NCBI GenBank assembly: GCA_030530775.1
Contig: JAUMUG010000003.1
Location: forward strand, 186,001-250,000
DNA: 64,000 nucleotides
Source of the DNA: Lautropia sp.
GTDB lineage: Bacteria; Pseudomonadota; Gammaproteobacteria; Burkholderiales; Burkholderiaceae_E
Reading direction: 5' to 3'
The position numbers and the translations under genes are program-made. The notes beneath the pieces are model-generated. The model was not told the origin of the DNA. It ran no database searches and saw only the letters and a list, made by a program, of their open reading frames with translations. Every line of letters starts with the position of its first letter. Within the stretch, counting starts at the first letter, position 1. Below, in pieces: positions 1 through 9,025 of this stretch.

Positions 1-149
1 CTCGGCGAACACACATCACTGACACCACAGGGCTGCCTTCCGGTGGCCCTGCCCTGTACTTGGTTGGCTTGGAAGACCGGAAACCGGCAAACCGGCGTGA
101 GATAGGCGTTTGAAACCCGGTTGAAACTCTGTGTGCGAAGATGCAGGAC

Positions 150-176
150 ACAAAAAAACCACCCGAAGGTGGTTGT
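150..176 (-). terminator. Rho-independent terminator of the tRNA-Val/tRNA-Asp operon
   Basis: On the minus strand a perfect 7-bp stem (AACCACC/GGTGGTT, tetraloop TTCG when read on the minus strand) is followed by a run of seven T. It lies about 30 bases past the 3' end of tRNA-Asp, where the transcript should end. The same stem sequence recurs after lon at 5937-5954. Confidence 0.85.
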
Positions 177-204
177 TCTGCGAATCTATCGATTCCATCG
201 AAAT

Positions 205-281
205 TGGCGGAGCGGACGGGGCTCGAACCCGCGACCCCCGGCGTGACAGGCCGGTATTCTAACCAACTGAACTACCGCTCC
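205..281 (-). tRNA. tRNA-Asp (GTC)
   Basis: The minus strand folds into a full cloverleaf of 77 bases including the encoded CCA. The acceptor stem GGAGCGG pairs with CCGCTCC, the anticodon loop is CTGTCAC with anticodon GTC, and the T arm has GGTTCGAGCC. It is the second tRNA of a two-tRNA transcript, 67 bases after tRNA-Val. Confidence 0.97.
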
Positions 282-348
282 GTTACCCAAACGACTTGAT
301 GATGATAGCATAAAAATTTATGCCATCAACACCATGACAGGAAATTTT

Positions 349-424
349 TGGTGGGTGCTGAGAGCCTCGAACTCCCGACCTACGCCTTGTAAGGGCGCCG
401 CTCTACCAACTGAGCTAAGCACCC
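349..424 (-). tRNA. tRNA-Val (TAC)
   Basis: A 76-base cloverleaf on the minus strand with encoded CCA. The acceptor stem is GGGTGCT/AGCACCC and the anticodon loop is CTTACAA with anticodon TAC. It is first in the transcript with tRNA-Asp. The Val-Asp pairing is common in proteobacteria. Confidence 0.97.
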
Positions 425-449
425 AATCGGCCTTTCCTGCTAAGCGGAT

Positions 450-479
450 AGTGTAAAACACAGAACACTTCGGCGTCAA
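450..479 (-). promoter_or_regulatory. Sigma-70 promoter of the tRNA-Val/tRNA-Asp operon
   Basis: On the minus strand TTGACG (-35, plus 474-479) and TACACT (-10, plus 450-455) are separated by 18 bases. Transcription would start about 20 bases before tRNA-Val. Confidence 0.6.
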
Positions 480-823
480 ACATACGATTACCGCAAGGCA
501 TGAAATCACCAAAGTTCACTGTTTCGGCCCGAGGTGCACAGTCCTGCTTTCCACACGCCATTCATCCGGGCGAAGTACCGACGAGCATCGACGTCGAAAC
601 CGTTCCCGGACCAGACGAGGCATGACGGCCATACCATCGCCCGCCGCGGCCGGAGCATACGGCGCGCTGCCCCCTGTTTCATGGCGTCTTGCCATGGACA
701 CCACCCGGCATCGCAGGAATTCACGATATTCCCCCGCTGCGCCCGCCCGGGCGCCGTGCCGAAAGAAAACGGGCGACTGGCGGGCCACGAGCCGCTTTCG
801 AAGATGCCCTGCGCCCGCATACC

Positions 824-851
824 GTCCCATGTACTGTACCTGCCATGGGAC
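824..851. repeat. Inverted repeat downstream of the EfeM-like gene
   Basis: Perfect 8-bp arms GTCCCATG and CATGGGAC flank a 12-base loop, starting 29 bases past the stop at 881. No T-run follows, so this could be a 3' mRNA stem-loop rather than a classical terminator. Confidence 0.4.
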
Positions 852-880
852 ATCGGCCGCTTCAGACCGACCGTTTCGAA

Positions 881-1711
881 TCAGTTCAAACCGAACATGC
901 CGCGCAGTTGCGACAGGTCTTCGGCCAGCGTGTTGACGCGACCGGCCAGCAACCTGCGATCGGTTTCGCTGAGTTTGTCATAAGTGACGAAACCACCATC
1001 CTTGGTCCGGTACTTCTTCAGCGTGTCGAACACGACCTGGAAGTTCTTTTCGGTCTTGGCCAGAAAAGCCTTGTCTTCACGCTCGATCAGCGAACGAAAC
1101 AACCCGACGATCTTGTAGGCTCCCTCGAAGTTCGCCTGGAAATCCCACAGGTCGGTATGGCTGTAGCGGTCTTCCTCACCCGAGATCTTGGTGGCCGCTA
1201 CTTCTTCCATCAACACGGCGGCACCGCCCACCACTTTTTCCGGTGGGAACGTCAGATCGGTCAGACGCTTGTGCAGTTCCTCGACGTCGGCCTGCAGTTT
1301 GTCGGCCACTTTCAGCACGTCCTTGTTGCTCTTTTGCTCCCACAGTGCATATTCGATGCGGTGGAAACCACCGAAGTTGGGATCGGCCTCGGCCTTTTCG
1401 TGATCATCGGCCCGCGAATCGATCGCCACATCCAGATCACTGAACAGCTCGGCCACCGGCTCGATCCGCTCATAGTAGGTACGCACCGGGCCGAACATCT
1501 GCTTGGCCTCATCGATTTCACCAGCCTTGACGGCATGGACGAACGACGTGGTTTCCTTCACCAGCTGGGCGACGTTTTCATCCACATAGAGCTTGTATTC
1601 GGCGATGGGGCCGACCAGCTCACCGGGCTCGACGGCGGCCTGTGCACTGCCTTGGGAAAAAACTGTGCCGCCGGCCAACAGCAGGAAAAAAATGCAATGA
1701 CGAATCTCCAT
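881..1711 (-). CDS. EfeM/EfeO-like imelysin (M75) periplasmic iron-uptake protein, cupredoxin-less
   Basis: A 276-residue secreted protein of the EfeO/imelysin M75 family, thought to bind iron in the periplasm for the EfeU permease. An N-terminal signal peptide (residues 1-26, ending AQA) leads directly into the M75 helical domain. The family HxxE motif is intact (GFHRIE, H117-E120). There is no N-terminal cupredoxin domain, unlike the EfeO at 3561-4742, so this resembles the short form called EfeM in Pseudomonas. The start is chosen because AAGGAG lies 9 bases upstream of the ATG and the signal peptide begins there. The open frame extends upstream without plausible protein. It is last in the efe cluster, 314 bases after efeB, and may have its own promoter. 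Confidence 0.9.
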   Translation of the reverse strand: MEIRHCIFFLLLAGGTVFSQGSAQAAVEPGELVGPIAEYKLYVDENVAQLVKETTSFVHAVKAGEIDEAKQMFGPVRTYYERIEPVAELFSDLDVAIDSRADDHEKAEADPNFGGFHRIEYALWEQKSNKDVLKVADKLQADVEELHKRLTDLTFPPEKVVGGAAVLMEEVAATKISGEEDRYSHTDLWDFQANFEGAYKIVGLFRSLIEREDKAFLAKTEKNFQVVFDTLKKYRTKDGGFVTYDKLSETDRRLLAGRVNTLAEDLSQLRGMFGLN

Positions 1712-2025
1712 GTACGGGGTCTCCTTGCGTGGTAGGTGATTGGTACGTAGGTCACGTGTACGGTTGATGAGCAGGATCGTTCGGAAAGAATCGGCCCTGA
1801 TCAGGCAGCTGCCGGTCTGGATGACCGGAATGAGCGTGCCCGATGACAAGCGAGCGTCGATACTCGATCTCCGAAGCGTCGATCGAGGCTCCCGGCAAGC
1901 CCTGCCCCGACGCCTGGTTCGAAGCACCGATGGTCGACGCCGTCGCACCGGGCTCCATCATCCACCATGCTGATCGCAGCTACATCGACGGGCATCGGCA
2001 GGGTGATGGCGATGGCTGTCCAGGC
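1712..2025. other. Intergenic region between efeB and the EfeM-like gene
   Basis: These 314 bases are GC-rich and hold no recognisable gene, Fur-like box or terminator. Only the AAGGAG ribosome binding site of the downstream gene is clear. Confidence 0.5.
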
Positions 2026-3528
2026 TCATGTCACCGCCTCCAACAGACCGCGGCCCAGCCAGTCCTGCGGATCGCGGATGCCGGGCAAGGTGAAGAAATA
2101 ACCGCCGCCAACGGGTTTGATGTATTCCTCGAGCGGTTCTCCATCCAGCCTTTTCTGCACGGTGATGAAGGCTTTTTCGAGATTGGCCTGATAGCAGATG
2201 AACAACAGCCCCATCTCGAGCTGGCCCGACTTGGTGACGCCGTTGGAGTAATTGAAAGGGCGGCGCAGCATCAAATTCTCGTCACTTCCGGGGGTGCGCG
2301 GGTTGGCCAGCCGGATATGTGAATCGAAGGGTGTTTTCTTGCCTTCGGGGTCGCGGCTGTAATCCGGCACATCGAATTCACTCTTGCCGCCGTCGAGCGG
2401 TGCCCCGCTGTCCTTGAAGCGGCCGAAGATCGCCTCCTGCTCCTGCAACGGGGTGCGGTCCCAGCGTTCGACGAAGTTGCGGATGATTCTGACCGCCTGA
2501 TAGCTGCCACCTTCGGTCCAGGCCGGTTCACCCTTGCCCTTGCCGACCCATACCACCTCGTCCATCAGCGCCGTATCGGCTGAATCGGGGTTGGCCGAGC
2601 CGTCTCGAAAGCCCAGAAAGTTGCGGGCACTTTCCATCGGCTGACCGGGTCTGGCTGGAACCGGCGGCACGTTGCCTTCCTGCTTCCAATGCAGAACCAA
2701 CAGGTCCGGTAAATTCTTGATGACATCGCGTAGAGCGTTGTTGATCGTATCCGGCGTGTTGGCACAGAACTGGATCGACAGATCACCATGACAGAGCGCC
2801 GCATTCAGTGCATCGTTCGGAAACGCAGTCATCCGCTGCAGATGGCGTGGCCTGAGTCTGGCCAAGCCAAAGCGTTCGTCGAACATCGACTCGCCCAGCG
2901 ACACCGTGATGGTCAACGCATCGGGTGACACGACGGGTCCGAGCAGACCGGAACTGGCGGGCGGCAGCCTGGGATCGAGCTGCACTTCCCTGCCGCCCTG
3001 AGTCAGAAAGACAATCCGCTTGGTCAGCGTGCGGAACAGGCGCTCCAGTTCCTCGCGGTCCTGGGCCAGTACGAAGAAGGAAGCCACCATGCCGGCAGTC
3101 GGCCTCGGCGTGACGATACCCGCTTGGTGAACACCCAGACAAGGCACCCGTTGCTGAAACCGATCGCTGATCGGCGCGTCGGTGACCTGCACCATGTGGC
3201 CCGGCCGGCCCGGCACCTTCGATGAGGTCTGAACCACCTGCGCCGGAGCCGCCGTGGCGCCGGCCTGGCCCTGTCGCCCGGATGCCTCGGCCACGCCCGC
3301 GTGGCCTCCCAGCGCCGACAGACCCGCTGCTGCCACGCTGCCGCCCAATCCTCCCAGCAGACGGCGTCGGCTGGGAGACGAGGCGGCCGCTTTCGTGTCG
3401 GCGGCTCTGTCGTGAACGGCAGCAGGTTTTGCATCGCTGTCGGATCGATATCGCTGCAGTCCGGCCCCGTCCCGGGACTCGGCAGACAGCCCGGACGTGT
3501 CGGTTGTGGAGATGATCGGCTTGCTCAT
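2026..3528 (-). CDS. efeB: EfeB-type DyP heme peroxidase (deferrochelatase), Tat-exported
   Basis: Dye-decolorising-type heme peroxidase of the EfeUOB system. EfeB proteins oxidise ferrous iron or release iron from heme in the periplasm. A Tat signal is visible ([11 protein letters not shown], followed by a hydrophobic Ala/Gly/Leu stretch) after an unusually long, polar N-terminal region of about 50 residues. The DyP signature GFRDG and the downstream conserved His in [10 protein letters not shown] (proximal heme ligand in the family) are present. The chosen ATG gives 500 residues. A TTG at 3564 overlapping the efeO stop codon (TTGA) would add 12 residues and allow translational coupling; neither start has a good Shine-Dalgarno. 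It sits between efeO and the EfeM-like gene. Confidence 0.93.
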   Translation of the reverse strand: MSKPIISTTDTSGLSAESRDGAGLQRYRSDSDAKPAAVHDRAADTKAAASSPSRRRLLGGLGGSVAAAGLSALGGHAGVAEASGRQGQAGATAAPAQVVQTSSKVPGRPGHMVQVTDAPISDRFQQRVPCLGVHQAGIVTPRPTAGMVASFFVLAQDREELERLFRTLTKRIVFLTQGGREVQLDPRLPPASSGLLGPVVSPDALTITVSLGESMFDERFGLARLRPRHLQRMTAFPNDALNAALCHGDLSIQFCANTPDTINNALRDVIKNLPDLLVLHWKQEGNVPPVPARPGQPMESARNFLGFRDGSANPDSADTALMDEVVWVGKGKGEPAWTEGGSYQAVRIIRNFVERWDRTPLQEQEAIFGRFKDSGAPLDGGKSEFDVPDYSRDPEGKKTPFDSHIRLANPRTPGSDENLMLRRPFNYSNGVTKSGQLEMGLLFICYQANLEKAFITVQKRLDGEPLEEYIKPVGGGYFFTLPGIRDPQDWLGRGLLEAVT

Positions 3529-3560
3529 GAAAGACTCATGGAAAGTTCGGATGCCACGTG

Positions 3561-4742
3561 TCAATCCAGCCCCAGGCTGGTATTGACCCGATCGAGATCC
3601 TCGGCCAGTCGACGGATGGGTCCGGCCAGCGCCTGGCGTTGCGCTTCATCCAGCGTCACCGCCTTGAAGCCATCGCCTTCGCGATAGGGGTCGAGCGCTG
3701 CGCCGAAAGTGACATAGCCCTGTTCGATGGCATGCTTCAGCTCCGGAGCCGGTTTATCCAACAGCGGCAGCACCAGACGGGCCAGCTTCTGGGTACCGTC
3801 CAGCGTGCCCTGCAGATCGGGTAACAGGGCCGGGTTGTCATAAGGCGCATCCAGTGCCGGTAGGTTGTCGGCTTTACGACGCAGCAGCTTGGCGGCCGAG
3901 CCGGCCAGCCGGCCGGGTTCGATGTCCAGACTGCTCAGCCGCTGACGTAACTCGGCCAAATCGGTCGTCAACTGCTCTGCCACCGGTTTCAGCACCTTCG
4001 GTTCCACCCGCTCCACTTCGAACAGCCCGTGGGCGATACGGTGGAAACCATGGAAGGCCGGATCGGCTTCGCGCTGCTCGAAATAGTCGGCACGTGCATT
4101 GAGACGCTGATCCAGATCGCCGAACAGATCGGACATCGGTTCGATACGCTGATAGTTGGCATGTGCCTCGATATAGCGTGCGCGGGCGGCCTGCAGATCA
4201 CCCGCATCCATGGCTTCGACCATCTGCTCGACAGCGGCCTGCAACCTGGTGGTCTGCATGATCAGATAGACGCGATACTCCGCGAGCGGCCCGATGTAAT
4301 GGGTCGGTGGTGGTTTGCTGGCCTCGGCCTCGGATGCGGCCGACGATGTGACGGTCAGTTTGCCCCGCGGGTTACTCAGCAGACCGCAGGTGATTTCATA
4401 GGTGCCGGGACGCAGCTTGACGCGCATCGTCTGCGAAAAACCGGGCGCGATGTTCTCGCGTTCTTCCACCACCATCACCCCGTCCAGAATCTCCCATTCC
4501 AGTGCACGATCCGACTGATTGATGATCTCGAAGGTGGTGCGCCCCGCCGGCACCGTGATGTCACTGGGGTTGCAGACCTTACCCTGGATAGTGATGGTGA
4601 CGACCTCCTCATCGGTAGGCTGTTGCCGCTGAGCATGCTGTGAGGCATACCAGAAGGCACCCAGGCCAGCGACGACGAGCAGTCCCGAACCGATCGATGC
4701 GGCTCGCAGCAGGGCTGAGGATGGTGGCTTGGAAACGGACAT
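3561..4742 (-). CDS. efeO: EfeO iron-uptake protein with N-terminal cupredoxin and imelysin domain
   Basis: A 393-residue periplasmic component of the Efe ferrous-iron system. A membrane-spanning signal or anchor (about residues 11-32) is followed by a cupredoxin domain (about 45-135, with C57 and C119) and an M75 imelysin domain (about 150-393). The segment aligned with the M75 HxxE motif reads HRIA (H234-A237), so the usual Glu is missing here, whereas the paralogue at 881-1711 keeps it. The gene lies between efeU (65 bases upstream) and efeB, whose possible TTG start overlaps this stop codon. Confidence 0.93.
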   Translation of the reverse strand: MSVSKPPSSALLRAASIGSGLLVVAGLGAFWYASQHAQRQQPTDEEVVTITIQGKVCNPSDITVPAGRTTFEIINQSDRALEWEILDGVMVVEERENIAPGFSQTMRVKLRPGTYEITCGLLSNPRGKLTVTSSAASEAEASKPPPTHYIGPLAEYRVYLIMQTTRLQAAVEQMVEAMDAGDLQAARARYIEAHANYQRIEPMSDLFGDLDQRLNARADYFEQREADPAFHGFHRIAHGLFEVERVEPKVLKPVAEQLTTDLAELRQRLSSLDIEPGRLAGSAAKLLRRKADNLPALDAPYDNPALLPDLQGTLDGTQKLARLVLPLLDKPAPELKHAIEQGYVTFGAALDPYREGDGFKAVTLDEAQRQALAGPIRRLAEDLDRVNTSLGLD

Positions 4743-4807
4743 AGAAAACTTCGAAACGGTTTGATCGATGGCTCAGCGGCAACCAACGATGACGGTTGCC
4801 ATCCGTG

Positions 4808-5647
4808 TCATGATCGGCGCACCTCTACCGGCGCCGTCTGCAGGAAGAAGAACAGCGTGATACACAGAAAGCCCAGGTAGACGATGATCTCGCCCAGAAC
4901 CGGGGTGGACTGATACCCCAGCAGTCCCGACATCACCGTGCCCAGCGGGCTGTCCATCGGAAGCGTTTCGCTCAGATCGAAGACCACCTGCTGCAGCTGA
5001 TTCCAGATACCGGCTTCATGGAACTTGCGCAGGGAGCCAGCTGCCAGACCCGCCGCCACGAACAGGATGAATACCCCGGTCCGCTTGAAGAATCGGCGCA
5101 GATCAAGCCGGATGCCGCCGGAATAGAGTCCATAGCCGAGCACCACCGACACGGCGATACCGGCCAGCGCCCCCACCGGTGCAGCCCATCCCCCGCTTTG
5201 CTGAAAGATCGCCAGCAGGAAGAACACCGATTCCAGCCCTTCCCGGGCCACGGCCAGAAACACCATACCGACCAGCGCCCAACCCTGCACGTCCCTTCTC
5301 CGTCCGAGGGCCCGATCGATGGAGGCATGCAGTTCGCCCTCGATGCTGCGTGACGCCTTGCGCATCCAGAACACCATCGAAGTCAGCATCGCCACGGCCA
5401 TCAGACCGACGATCCCCTCGAACAGTTCCTGCTCCTTCTGCGGAAACTCGGCCGCCATCAGCTGCAGGCCGGCGCCTGCGAACAGTGACGACGCCACCGC
5501 CAGCAGCACGCCGACCCAGACGGCGGGCACCAGCTCGCCCCGCCCGCTTCGTTGCAGACAACTGGCGACGATAGCCACGATGAGTGCGGCCTCGATGCCC
5601 TCGCGCAGCATGATCAGAAAGGGAACGAGCATGGACGGGGTTGGCAT
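4808..5647 (-). CDS. efeU: EfeU/FTR1-family iron permease
   Basis: Integral inner-membrane iron permease of the oxidase-dependent FTR1 family (279 residues from this ATG). Seven hydrophobic segments are apparent. Two REGxE iron-coordinating motifs, REGIE near residue 16 and REGLE near residue 136, lie in membrane helices and define the family. The ATG at 5647 is preferred over the TTG immediately before it. It is the promoter-proximal gene of efeU-efeO-efeB, with a Fur box 20 bases upstream, so repression by iron is expected. Confidence 0.95.
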   Translation of the reverse strand: MPTPSMLVPFLIMLREGIEAALIVAIVASCLQRSGRGELVPAVWVGVLLAVASSLFAGAGLQLMAAEFPQKEQELFEGIVGLMAVAMLTSMVFWMRKASRSIEGELHASIDRALGRRRDVQGWALVGMVFLAVAREGLESVFFLLAIFQQSGGWAAPVGALAGIAVSVVLGYGLYSGGIRLDLRRFFKRTGVFILFVAAGLAAGSLRKFHEAGIWNQLQQVVFDLSETLPMDSPLGTVMSGLLGYQSTPVLGEIIVYLGFLCITLFFFLQTAPVEVRRS

Positions 5648-5666
5648 CAATGAAAGAATTAGACAG

Positions 5667-5685
5667 TAAAATGATAATTATTATT
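5667..5685 (-). promoter_or_regulatory. Fur box of the efe operon
   Basis: The 19 bases taaaATGATAATtATTATt match the classical Fur consensus GATAATGATAATCATTATC at 15 of 19 positions. They lie 20 bases upstream of efeU in an AT-rich patch (5655-5700) that contrasts with the GC-rich surroundings. A -10-like TAATAAT on the minus strand overlaps the box, fitting iron-dependent repression. Confidence 0.85.
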
Positions 5686-6065
5686 CTTTTCTTTTTAAAG
5701 ATAGCCCTGACGATACCGGGGTTATCGGCAATCCCTGCCCCCAGACGGCGGCAGGAGTCGAAAGCCGTCGAATTTCCTGACGGACGCCAGACAGTCGGCC
5801 CCACAACGAAATTCATCCGACACGCCGGGTCCGCTCAGCAACACACCAACTCAGCCCGATTCCCCCGTCCATATCCGGCATCGACCGATTGCACCGCAGC
5901 AGCGCATACTGCACAAACAGCACACACTGCAAAAAAAACCACCCGCAGGTGGTTGGTGCCATGACGACTGCCATAGGGATGCCGATCGGCCGGAAACGGC
6001 ATCCGGCAGGGCCGGGGCATCGACGCATGTCGTGCAGCCCGGCCTTGCGCAGCGATGTGCGACGA
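5686..6065. other. Intergenic region between lon and efeU
   Basis: These 380 bases hold the efe upstream region and the lon terminator at 5930-5956. No gene is supported. Confidence 0.6.
5930..5956 (-). terminator. Rho-independent terminator of lon
   Basis: On the minus strand a perfect 7-bp stem AACCACC/GGTGGTT (plus 5937-5954) is followed by eight T (plus 5931-5938, partly overlapping the stem base). It lies about 110 bases past the lon stop codon and insulates efeU from lon transcription. The stem is identical to that at 157-174. Confidence 0.87.
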
Positions 6066-8480
6066 TCAGTGGGCGATGAAGCCGTCACCGGGCACCTTGG
6101 TTGCGCTGCCCGGTGCAGGCGTTGCCGTCGGTGCATCGACCTCCTCCGCCAGCGGCTCCGGCATGCGGGTCAGCGCCAGCTCCAGCACCCGGTCGATCCA
6201 CTTGACTGGCACGATCTCCAGACTGTTCTTCACTGTATCCGGAATCTCGGCCAGGTCCTTGACGTTCTCTTCCGGGATCAAGGCCAGCTTGATACCGCCA
6301 CGCTGGGCAGCCAGCAACTTCTCTTTCAGCCCACCGATCGGCAGCACTTCACCACGCAGAGTGATCTCGCCGGTCATCGCCACATCGGCACGAACCGGGA
6401 TGCCGGTCAGCACCGACACCAGCGCCGTCGTCATGGCGATGCCGGCACTGGGTCCATCTTTCGGTGTGGCCCCTTCGGGCACATGGACGTGGATATCCTG
6501 CTTCTCATGGAAGTCCGGCCTGATACCCAGACGGTTTACACGACGACGCACCACGGTCAGTGCGGCCTTGATCGACTCCTGCATCACATCGCCGAGCTTG
6601 CCGGTAGTGGTGGTTTTACCCTTGCCCGGCACGGCGGTCGCCTCGATGGTCAGCAGCTCACCGCCGACCTCGGTCCAGGCCAGACCGGTGACCTGGCCGA
6701 CCTGATCCTCTTTCTCGGCAATGCCGAAGCTGTAGCGACGCACACCCAGGAAGCTGTCCAGGTTCTCACGGGTGACCTTGATGACTTTCTGCGACTTGTC
6801 GAGCAACAGCGCCTTGACCGCCTTGCGGCAGATCTTGGACAGCTCGCGCTCGAGCGAACGCACCCCGGCTTCTCGGGTGTAGTAGCGCAGGATGTCACGC
6901 AACACCGCCTCGTCGAGGTCCAGCTCTCCTGCCTTCAGGCCATTGTTCTTGATCTGCTTGGGCAGCAGATAGCGCTGAGCGATCGACACCTTCTCGTCTT
7001 CGGTATAGCCCGCCAACCGGATCACTTCCATCCGGTCGAGCAGTGCTGGCGGAATGTTCAGCGAGTTGGCTGTGGCCACGAACATCACGTCCGACAGATC
7101 GTAGTCGACTTCGACGTAGTGATCGACGAAGGTATGGTTCTGTTCCGGATCGAGCACTTCCAGCAGCGCGCTGGACGGATCGCCCCGGAAATCCATACCC
7201 ATCTTGTCGACTTCGTCGAGCAGGAACAGCGGGTTGCGCACACCGACCTTGGTCAGGTTCTGCAGCACCTTGCCCGGCATCGAACCGATGTAGGTGCGGC
7301 GGTGACCTCGGATCTCGGCCTCGTCGCGCACACCACCCAACGCCATCCTCACGAACTTGCGGTTGGTGGCACGGGCAATCGATTGGCCGAGTGAGGTCTT
7401 GCCGACCCCCGGTGGTCCGACCAGGCACAGGATCGGTGCCTTGACCTTGTCGACACGCTGCTGTACGGCCAAGTATTCGAGAATCCGTTCCTTGACCTTT
7501 TCCAGACCATAGTGGTCTTCGTTCAGCACGGCTTCGGCATTGGCCAGATCGTTGTTGATCTTGCTTTTCTTCTTCCAGGGCAAGTTGATCAGCACGTCGA
7601 TGAAATTGCGCACGACCGTGGCTTCGGCCGACATCGGCGACATCAAGCGCAGCTTGCGGAATTCGGTCTCGGCTTTCTTGCGAGCATCCTCCGGCATGCG
7701 GGCTGCCTTGATCTTCTTCTCGATTTCCTCGAAGTCGGCGCCGTCCTCGCCTTCGCCCAGCTCCTTCTGAATGGCCTTGACCTGCTCGTTCAGGTAGTAC
7801 TCGCGCTGGCTCTTCTCCATCTGGCGCTTGACGCGGCCGCGGATGCGCTTTTCGACCTGCAGGATGTCGAGTTCGTTCTCGATCTGGGCCAGCAGCTTCT
7901 CCAGGCGTTCGGGCACCGGCAGCGTTTCCAAAACCTCTTGCTTCTGCTCGATGCGGATCGGCAGATGGGCCGCGATGGTGTCCGCCAGCCGCCCCGCTTC
8001 CTCGATGCTGTTCAGCGAAGCGAGGATTTCGGACGGCACCTTCTTGTTCAGTTTGACGTAGTGCTCGAACTGGGCGAGGATCGTACGGCGCAATGCTTCG
8101 GTCTCGGAAGAAGCCTCCGCTCCACCTTCGATGGTATCCAGTTCGCAAAAGAAATACTCGCCATCGGTATCGATCGAAGTGATCCGGGCACGACTGACCC
8201 CTTCGATCAGCACTTTCACCGTGCCATCGGGCAGTTTCAGCAACTGAAGGATGTTGGAGACGCAACCAATGCCATAGATGTCACTGGCCGAGGGATCGTC
8301 CTTGGACCCGTTCTTCTGGGCCACCAGCATGATGCTCTTGCCGGACTCCATGGCAACCTCCAGCGCCTTGATGGAGCGCTGACGGCCCACGAACAGGGGG
8401 ATCACCATGTGAGGAAAGACCACGACATCGCGCAACGGCAACAGAGGCAATGACTGGGTAGAGATGGAAATATCGTTCAT
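6066..8480 (-). CDS. lon: ATP-dependent protease Lon
   Basis: An 804-residue LonA protease that unfolds and degrades misfolded and regulatory proteins in the cytosol. Domains in order: LON substrate-binding domain (about 10-200), AAA+ module with Walker A GPPGVGKT (355-362) and Walker B LFLLDE (to 423), and the C-terminal Ser-Lys protease domain with the nucleophile in PKDGPSAG (S678) and K721. Length is typical. The C-terminus carries a short Ala/Pro/Thr-rich tail. It ends the tig-clpP-clpX-lon cluster but is separated from clpX by 545 bases containing its own heat-shock-like promoter. Confidence 0.98.
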   Translation of the reverse strand: MNDISISTQSLPLLPLRDVVVFPHMVIPLFVGRQRSIKALEVAMESGKSIMLVAQKNGSKDDPSASDIYGIGCVSNILQLLKLPDGTVKVLIEGVSRARITSIDTDGEYFFCELDTIEGGAEASSETEALRRTILAQFEHYVKLNKKVPSEILASLNSIEEAGRLADTIAAHLPIRIEQKQEVLETLPVPERLEKLLAQIENELDILQVEKRIRGRVKRQMEKSQREYYLNEQVKAIQKELGEGEDGADFEEIEKKIKAARMPEDARKKAETEFRKLRLMSPMSAEATVVRNFIDVLINLPWKKKSKINNDLANAEAVLNEDHYGLEKVKERILEYLAVQQRVDKVKAPILCLVGPPGVGKTSLGQSIARATNRKFVRMALGGVRDEAEIRGHRRTYIGSMPGKVLQNLTKVGVRNPLFLLDEVDKMGMDFRGDPSSALLEVLDPEQNHTFVDHYVEVDYDLSDVMFVATANSLNIPPALLDRMEVIRLAGYTEDEKVSIAQRYLLPKQIKNNGLKAGELDLDEAVLRDILRYYTREAGVRSLERELSKICRKAVKALLLDKSQKVIKVTRENLDSFLGVRRYSFGIAEKEDQVGQVTGLAWTEVGGELLTIEATAVPGKGKTTTTGKLGDVMQESIKAALTVVRRRVNRLGIRPDFHEKQDIHVHVPEGATPKDGPSAGIAMTTALVSVLTGIPVRADVAMTGEITLRGEVLPIGGLKEKLLAAQRGGIKLALIPEENVKDLAEIPDTVKNSLEIVPVKWIDRVLELALTRMPEPLAEEVDAPTATPAPGSATKVPGDGFIAH

Positions 8481-8550
8481 CAGTTTCCCGACAGTTTGCT
8501 AACCGCTGTGCCCGGACCTTTCCAGGACCACAGGGGCCAGCATACTCTTC

Positions 8551-8579
8551 GACATATGGGCTGTGCGTTTGTTTGCAAG
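8551..8579 (-). promoter_or_regulatory. lon: Candidate sigma-32 (heat-shock) promoter of lon
   Basis: The minus strand shows CTTGCAAAC and, 12-13 bases on, CCCATAT, close to the RpoH consensus CTTGAAA and CCCCATnT. Transcription would start about 65 bases before the lon ATG. Sigma-32 control of lon is well known in proteobacteria. Confidence 0.5.
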
Positions 8580-8954
8580 ATAGAAGAATACGCTGAACTC
8601 GCCCCCCGCTCATAATGAAACCGTGTCTCACATGGCTAATTGGCGGCAGAAAGATGACCGGCAGATGCCGACCGTCGGAAGGCACCGTCCCGGCGGAACC
8701 ATGCGCCATAAAAGTTTCATTTGGAATGCAACAACAGCCCGTCATCCTGCCGCAAGTCCCATTCTGACCGCGATGTGTGCTGCCGTTGGCCGTTGACGAT
8801 CGGCCTGCGGGGATATCCTCGGCTACCGGGGCCACGTCATCGAGACGGATCAGACGGGCCATGGCGCCACGGCAAACATACCGGCAGCCGTATGCAGCTG
8901 GCCGTGGGAATGCAGGCCAGGTATGTCGAACGGGAGCCTCGTCGCGACGCCGAC

Positions 8955-9008
8955 CGGGCTTCCCCGAACGAAAGTCCGGCCGGACGAGACCGAGCCGGGT
9001 GAAGCCCG
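8955..9008. repeat. Nested inverted repeat after clpX
   Basis: Arms CGGGCTTC (8955-8962) and GAAGCCCG (9001-9008) are perfect complements. The 38-base interval contains a perfect 12-bp palindrome GTCCGGCCGGAC (8974-8985). It lies 17 bases past the clpX stop and may form a 3' structure. No T-run follows. Confidence 0.35.
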
Positions 9009-9025
9009 TCATGGCCGACACACGG

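Larger units (their letters stand above)
425..880. other. Intergenic region between tRNA-Val and the efe cluster
   Basis: No gene is supported here. Open frames exist on both strands but resemble nothing and have no ribosome binding sites. The region holds the tRNA promoter at its left end and an inverted repeat at 824-851 just past the efeM-like stop codon. Confidence 0.6.
8481..9025. other. Intergenic region between clpX and lon
   Basis: These 545 bases contain the lon promoter region and, just past the clpX stop, a nested inverted repeat (8955-9008). Open frames here lack ribosome binding sites and family resemblance. Confidence 0.5.

Noticed and set aside
16..198. Short frame at the left edge
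   Set aside because: It includes the tRNA operon terminator and has no protein resemblance.
5889..7394. Long open frame antisense to lon
   Set aside because: It mirrors lon codons in GC-rich DNA, has no ribosome binding site and shows no protein family features; Lon is certain on the other strand.
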